Under the pieces are notes generated by a model that was given only the letters and a program-made list of their open reading frames with translations, had not been told where the DNA came from and made no database searches. From positions 1-26,924 of the forward strand of contig URTH01000003.1 of the NCBI GenBank assembly GCA_900550775.1: DNA of 26,924 nt, in the 5' to 3' direction. Position 1 is the first letter of the stretch. Every line of letters begins with the position of its first letter. The DNA is from an uncultured Eubacteriales bacterium. GTDB lineage: Bacteria > Bacillota > Clostridia > Monoglobales > Monoglobaceae. Of the stretch, positions 22,712 through 26,924 are shown one piece after another. Made by a program: the position numbers and the translations under genes.

Positions 22712-24706
22712 ATGCAGAGAATAGGAGTCTTTGTCTGTCATTGCGGAACCAATATTGCCGGAACCGTCGATGTAGCGGCGGTGGCCGAGGCTTTAAAGAG
22801 CGAGCCGGGGGTTGTTTTCTCCACCGACTATCAATATATGTGTTCGCAGGCCGGACAGGACATGATTAAAAACGCAATCCGGGACGAAAAGCTGACCGGG
22901 ATTGTCGTATGCTCCTGCTCACCCCGTATGCATGAGGCAACCTTCCGCAAGACGGCGGCGTCTGCCGGAATCAATCCGTACATGGTGGAGATTGCCAACA
23001 TCCGCGAGCAGTGCTCCTGGGTGCATAAGGAAATGCCGATCGGAACGGAAAAGGCAATTATTTTAGGAAAGGCAGCGGTTGCGAAGGTAAACCTGAATAC
23101 ACCGCTGACGCCGGGCGAGAGCCCGGTAACCAAGCGTGCGCTGGTCATTGGCGGCGGTATCGCCGGAATCCAGACCGCGCTGGATATTGCCGATGCCGGA
23201 TTTCCGGTCGATATCGTAGAAACAAAGCCGACCATCGGCGGCAAGATGGCACAGCTGGATAAGACCTTCCCGACCTTAGACTGTGCGGCTTGTATTTTAA
23301 CGCCGAAGATGGTGGATGTGGCGCAAAATGAGAATATTCGGATTTTTTCGTATTCCGAGGTGACAGAGGTCGGCGGCTTTGTCGGCAACTTTGATGTAAC
23401 CATCAAACGCCGTGCGCGATATGTCAAAGAGGAGCTGTGTACCGGCTGCGGCGCTTGTACCGAAAAATGTCCGCAGAAAAAGGTACCGAACGAGTTTAAC
23501 CTTGGGATGGATACGCGGCACGCGATCTATATCCCGTTTGCACAGGCGGTGCCGAAGGTTGCCACCATTGACCCGACCTATTGTATTAAAATGAAAACCG
23601 GAAAATGCGGCCTGTGCGAGAGAGTCTGCAGCGCCGGTGCCATCGACTATCAGGCAAAGGATGAATATGTGAAGGAAAAGTACGGTGCAATCGTGGTTGC
23701 AACCGGCTATAATCCGATCTCGATGGAAAAGTTCGACGAATACGCTTACGCACAGTCGAAGGATGTTGTCACTTCTCTGGAGTTTGAGCGTCTGACCAAT
23801 GCGGCAGGCCCGACCCAGGGACAGCTGCTCCGCCCGTCGGACGGAGAGCATCCGCATACCATCGTATTTGTGCAGTGCGTCGGTTCGCGCTGCGAGGCAT
23901 GCGCGCAAAAGGGCAAGGAATACTGCTCTAAGATTTGCTGCATGTACACGGCAAAACATGCCATGCTGATCCGTGACAAATATCCGGATACCAATGTAAC
24001 CGTGTTCTATATTGATGTGCGTACACCGGGCAAAAACTTTGATGAGTTTTACCGCCGCGCAGTAGAGGAATACGGCGTACATTATATCAAGGGTATGGTC
24101 GGCAAGGTTTCCCCGGAGGGCAAAAAGCTGAAGGTGCAGGCCTCCGATCTGATCGCCGGCAAGCAGCTCCATATCGACGCGGATCTTGTCGTTTTGGCGG
24201 CAGCGATTGAGCCGGATCCCTCGGCACGTCCGCTGGCAACCATGCTGACGGCCAGCATGGACACCAACGACTTCTTTACCGAGGCACACCCGAAGTTAAA
24301 GCCGGTCGAAAGTCCGACCGCCGGCGTATTTTTGTCCGGCACCTGCCAGGGCCCCAAGGATATCCCGGAGACGGTATCGCAAGCAGGGGCGGCAGCGTCC
24401 AAGGTAATCGGCCTTTTGTGTAAGGATAAGCTGACCGGTAACCCGTGCGTGGCGCATTCGGACGAGATGATGTGTAACGGCTGCTCCACCTGTGAAAAGG
24501 TCTGCCCGTACGGCGCGATTTCTTACCTGGATAAGGAATTTAGAATGCCGGACAGAACCACACGGGTTCGCCGCGTGGCCTCGGTCAATGAGGCGGTATG
24601 CCAGGGCTGCGGCGCTTGTACCGTGGCGTGCATGTCGGGCGCAATGGACTTAAAGGGCTTTATGAACCGACAAATTATCGCGGAGGTGGACGCAATATGC
24701 AAATAA
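22712..24706 (+). CDS. hdrA: Heterodisulfide reductase subunit A-like flavoprotein
   Basis: A 664-residue flavin- and iron-sulfur-containing subunit, the expected electron-bifurcating centre of the complex. In order: an N-terminal domain with CHCGTN and SCSPRMHE; the FAD-binding VIGGGIAG (about 145-152) and GGKMAQLD; a cluster motif CTGCGACTEKCP (about 243-254); a Cys-rich CIKMKTGKCGLCERVC segment (about 291-306); the conserved CSKICCMYTAKHA; and two C-terminal ferredoxin motifs, CNGCSTCEKVCP (about 588) and CQGCGACTVAC (about 630). No selenocysteine is involved. I prefer ATG 22712: ATG 22703 sits only one base after AGGAG. It overlaps the next gene by 10 bases. HdrA is separate from MvhD here, unlike fused versions. 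Confidence 0.93.
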   Translation: MQRIGVFVCHCGTNIAGTVDVAAVAEALKSEPGVVFSTDYQYMCSQAGQDMIKNAIRDEKLTGIVVCSCSPRMHEATFRKTAASAGINPYMVEIANIREQCSWVHKEMPIGTEKAIILGKAAVAKVNLNTPLTPGESPVTKRALVIGGGIAGIQTALDIADAGFPVDIVETKPTIGGKMAQLDKTFPTLDCAACILTPKMVDVAQNENIRIFSYSEVTEVGGFVGNFDVTIKRRARYVKEELCTGCGACTEKCPQKKVPNEFNLGMDTRHAIYIPFAQAVPKVATIDPTYCIKMKTGKCGLCERVCSAGAIDYQAKDEYVKEKYGAIVVATGYNPISMEKFDEYAYAQSKDVVTSLEFERLTNAAGPTQGQLLRPSDGEHPHTIVFVQCVGSRCEACAQKGKEYCSKICCMYTAKHAMLIRDKYPDTNVTVFYIDVRTPGKNFDEFYRRAVEEYGVHYIKGMVGKVSPEGKKLKVQASDLIAGKQLHIDADLVVLAAAIEPDPSARPLATMLTASMDTNDFFTEAHPKLKPVESPTAGVFLSGTCQGPKDIPETVSQAGAAASKVIGLLCKDKLTGNPCVAHSDEMMCNGCSTCEKVCPYGAISYLDKEFRMPDRTTRVRRVASVNEAVCQGCGACTVACMSGAMDLKGFMNRQIIAEVDAICK

Positions 24707-25131
24707 AGGAATATAAACCGTTGATTGTCGCCTTCTGCTGCAACTGGTGTTCCTACGCCGGTGCAGATTTGGCAGGCAATAACCGGCTGAACTATCCGGC
24801 CGATGTCAAGATTATCCGGGTTCCCTGCTCCTGCCGGGTCAATCCGATGTTTGTACTCCGCGCGTTTCAGCGCGGCGCAGACGGCGTAATCCTCTGCGGA
24901 TGCCATCCCGGCGACTGTCACTATACCTCCGGCAACTACTATACACGCCGGCGTATGGCGCTGCTGTTTTCCATGCTGGATTACCTCGGCATTGAGCGCG
25001 CGCGTACCCGCGTGGAATGGGTCAGCGCCGCTGAGGGTGCAAAATTTGCAAAGACCATGAACGAATTTGCAGAGAGCGTGGCAGCGCTCGGCGAAAATAA
25101 GAGATTGGAGGATTTACGATGCAAGAAATAA
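24697..25131 (+). CDS. MvhD/FlpD-type iron-sulfur subunit (FlxD-like)
   Basis: A 144-residue protein of the MvhD/FlpD family, the [2Fe-2S] adaptor that passes electrons from a hydrogenase, formate dehydrogenase or Flx NADH module to HdrA. The cysteine set is intact: CCNWC (14, 15, 18), CSC (44, 46), CGC (67, 69) and Cys74 in GDCHY. No hydrogenase gene accompanies it, and the next genes are Flx-type, so it most likely plays the FlxD role. The ATG at 24697 overlaps the hdrA stop and has GGAGGTGG upstream; its own end overlaps the next gene by 13 bases. Confidence 0.9.
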   Translation: MQIKEYKPLIVAFCCNWCSYAGADLAGNNRLNYPADVKIIRVPCSCRVNPMFVLRAFQRGADGVILCGCHPGDCHYTSGNYYTRRRMALLFSMLDYLGIERARTRVEWVSAAEGAKFAKTMNEFAESVAALGENKRLEDLRCKK

Positions 25132-26108
25132 AACGTGAGATTCTCCTTGACCGGGCAGCATCCCTTTTGGCGGACGGCACAGTGGATCGTGTGCTGGGCT
25201 GGAAGAACGGAGAATTTGATTATGATGTGACGCCCGCTGTGTTTCGCACGCAGCAGGATTTGGAGGACTTTGTCTGGAACGGCTTCTGCGGCGCAAACTT
25301 TTCAAAGTACCTGGTCGGCGAAACAAGAAAAGGCGAGGGCAAGGTTTTAGCATTCTTAAAGCCGTGCGATACGTATAGCTTTAACCAGCTCTTGACCGAG
25401 TATCGCTTTAACCGCGAAAAGGTCTATGCCATCGGCGTTCCGTGTGACGGAATGCTGGATATCCGCAAGGTCAAAGAGGCGGCGGACGGCGTACGTTCGG
25501 CAGAGATTGCGGGAGGTCAGGTGATCATTCATACCCTCTATGACGGCGATGTTACGGTACCGGCAGAGGATCTGCTCGCCGAGCGCTGCATCCATTGTAA
25601 ATCCAAAAAGCACGTTGCCTATGACGAGCTTTTGGGTGAGGACGGCGCGGTTTGCGAAACGGGTCGCTTTGACGAGGTTGCGCGCCTGGAAAAGATGACC
25701 CCGGACGAGCGGTACGCTTTCTGGCAGAACGAGCTTTCCCGCTGTATTCGCTGCAATGCCTGTCGTGACGTTTGCCCGGCATGCACCTGCGAAAAGTGTG
25801 TGTTTGATAACCCCGATTCCCCGGTGGAAAATAAGGCGGCGGCCAACTCCTTTGAGGAAAAGATGTTCCACATTATCCGCGCCTTTCATGTAGCAGGCCG
25901 CTGCACCGACTGCGGCGAATGTTCCCGCGTTTGTCCGCAGCATATACCGCTGCACCTGCTCAACCGTAAGTTTATCAAGGATATTGATACGCTCTACGGC
26001 GACTATCAGGCCGGCGCCGAGGTCGGCAGCCGTGCGCCGATTGTCAATTATACCGAGGATGATCCCGAACCGGCCGAGGCGGTAGAAAGAGGTGACGAAA
26101 ATGCGTAA
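25119..26108 (+). CDS. Flx-type 4Fe-4S dicluster electron-transfer protein
   Basis: A 329-residue iron-sulfur protein. The N-terminal part has KPCDT (Cys83) and VPCDG (Cys109), as in F420-hydrogenase beta-like and Flx proteins. The C-terminal part has ferredoxin-like clusters: Cys209, 212, 215 and 219, and Cys262, 265, 268 and 272, with a dense extra group CPACTCEKC (219-227). An acidic tail follows. Position after an MvhD-type gene and before a second such protein matches the FlxB/FlxC pair of Desulfovibrio Flx-Hdr complexes; which of the two it is I cannot say. GGAGG precedes the ATG. It overlaps both neighbours (13 and 8 bases), so the genes are tightly coupled. Confidence 0.82.
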   Translation: MQEIKREILLDRAASLLADGTVDRVLGWKNGEFDYDVTPAVFRTQQDLEDFVWNGFCGANFSKYLVGETRKGEGKVLAFLKPCDTYSFNQLLTEYRFNREKVYAIGVPCDGMLDIRKVKEAADGVRSAEIAGGQVIIHTLYDGDVTVPAEDLLAERCIHCKSKKHVAYDELLGEDGAVCETGRFDEVARLEKMTPDERYAFWQNELSRCIRCNACRDVCPACTCEKCVFDNPDSPVENKAAANSFEEKMFHIIRAFHVAGRCTDCGECSRVCPQHIPLHLLNRKFIKDIDTLYGDYQAGAEVGSRAPIVNYTEDDPEPAEAVERGDENA

Positions 26109-26924
26109 AATAGCACTTGATTCTCTTGACGCCCTGTTTGAAAAGCTGGCGCAGTACACAAAGCTTTATCTTCCGGTCGATACCGAGGCCGGTGCAAAGT
26201 TTGAGGAATGGGAGCGCGGAAAGCAGCTGTCGAATGCGCTCAATACGGTGCGCAGCGCAAAGGACTTCTTCTTTCCGCAGACCGAAAACCTGATGGATTT
26301 TCAGGTGGAGGGGAAGAAAATTTCCGTCATCGATACCCGAAAAGAGTGTGAGGATTTCATCATCTTCGGCGCGCGCGCCTGTGACGTGCGCAGCTTTACG
26401 GTATTAGATCGCGTATTTTTGGCAGAGCCGGTAGATACCTATTACCAAAACCGCCGCGAACACGGCATCATTGTTTCGATGGCTTGTACCCGTCCGCAGG
26501 AGACCTGCTTCTGTCAAACCTTTGCGATTGATCCGGCAGAGCCGGAGGGCGACGTTGTCTGCTACCGTACCGAGGATGCGATGTACTTTTTGGCAAAGAC
26601 CGAAAAAGGCGAGGCAATGCTTGCCGCCGTCTCCGAGCTGACCGAGGATTCGGACGGTGCGGCCGTGGAGGCGCAGAAGAACACCATCCGTGAGAGAATG
26701 GAAAAGCTGCCCCTTGCGTCACTTCGCGCCGATGCCTTTGGCAAGGATAAAACCAAGGAATTTTTTGACGCGCCGGAGTGGAAGGAGCTTTCCGAGACCT
26801 GTCTCGGCTGCGGAACCTGTACCTTTGTCTGCCCGACCTGTCAGTGCTATGATATTAAGGATTTTAATACCGGCCACGGCGTGCGGCGTTTCCGCTGCTG
26901 GGATTCCTGCATGTACTCCGACTT
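26101..26924 (+). CDS. Second Flx-type 4Fe-4S protein (AsrA/dicluster-like), 3' end missing
   Basis: Open to the window end, at least 274 residues. It begins at ATG 26101, overlapping the previous stop by eight bases, with AGAGGTGA upstream. Visible features are GARACDVRSF and a Cys group CTRPQETCFC (129, 136, 138), both seen in the 4Fe-4S dicluster family that includes AsrA and hydrogenase beta subunits. The first ferredoxin motif CLGCGTCTFVCPTCQC has Cys234, 237, 240, 244, 247 and 249; a second is expected past the edge. This family couples a flavoprotein (here FlxA, expected next) to the other Flx subunits. I translated the whole stretch and found no stop or frameshift. Confidence 0.85.
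   Translation, partial: MRKIALDSLDALFEKLAQYTKLYLPVDTEAGAKFEEWERGKQLSNALNTVRSAKDFFFPQTENLMDFQVEGKKISVIDTRKECEDFIIFGARACDVRSFTVLDRVFLAEPVDTYYQNRREHGIIVSMACTRPQETCFCQTFAIDPAEPEGDVVCYRTEDAMYFLAKTEKGEAMLAAVSELTEDSDGAAVEAQKNTIRERMEKLPLASLRADAFGKDKTKEFFDAPEWKELSETCLGCGTCTFVCPTCQCYDIKDFNTGHGVRRFRCWDSCMYSD

Overview
The window looks like a chromosomal segment from an anaerobic Bacillota, most likely a Clostridia/Oscillospirales-type gut organism. The signs are strong AGGAGG ribosome sites, sigma-A-type promoters, an S-layer-homology (SLH) protein, a ruvX-DUF1292 pair as in Firmicutes, and a flavin-based HdrABC/Flx redox cluster. The taxonomic call is an inference; no rRNA or tRNA gene is present.

Layout. 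1-2074 (+): the end of a secreted N-acetylmuramoyl-L-alanine amidase with a Pro/Thr repeat linker, a terminator, and a U32-family protein (probably RNA hydroxylation). 2123-5116 (+): a strongly expressed-looking SLH protein. 5128-5440: a roughly 313-bp nested inverted-repeat element between two convergent genes, with a bidirectional terminator inside it. 5454-8599 (-): a MATE transporter, a zinc-ribbon membrane protein, a DUF1292 protein and RuvX.

8722-14465: a compact phage-derived island. It has an apparently intact large terminase, portal and tail/fibre-like protein, a sigma-region-4-like activator, a zinc-finger protein and a small protein. A LexA/CI-like S24 repressor gene is transcribed divergently from the terminase operon. 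There is no capsid, protease, tape-measure, integrase or lysis gene in the island.

14563-18841 (+): a MarR regulator with a consensus promoter and a candidate self-operator, then a heterodimeric ABC exporter with one degenerate and one consensus ATP site, closed by a terminator.

18871-26924 (+): one apparent operon. It encodes a malate-type dehydrogenase, class II fumarase, HdrB, HdrC, HdrA, an MvhD/FlxD-like protein, and two Flx-type iron-sulfur proteins (the last cut by the window edge). The flavoprotein FlxA would be expected just beyond it. The arrangement suggests that oxaloacetate-malate-fumarate interconversion is co-expressed with an electron-bifurcating NADH/ferredoxin/disulfide complex.

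The best candidates for something undescribed are the branched inverted-repeat element at 5128-5440, the capsid-less packaging island with its own switch, and the mdh-fumC-hdr-flx operon.
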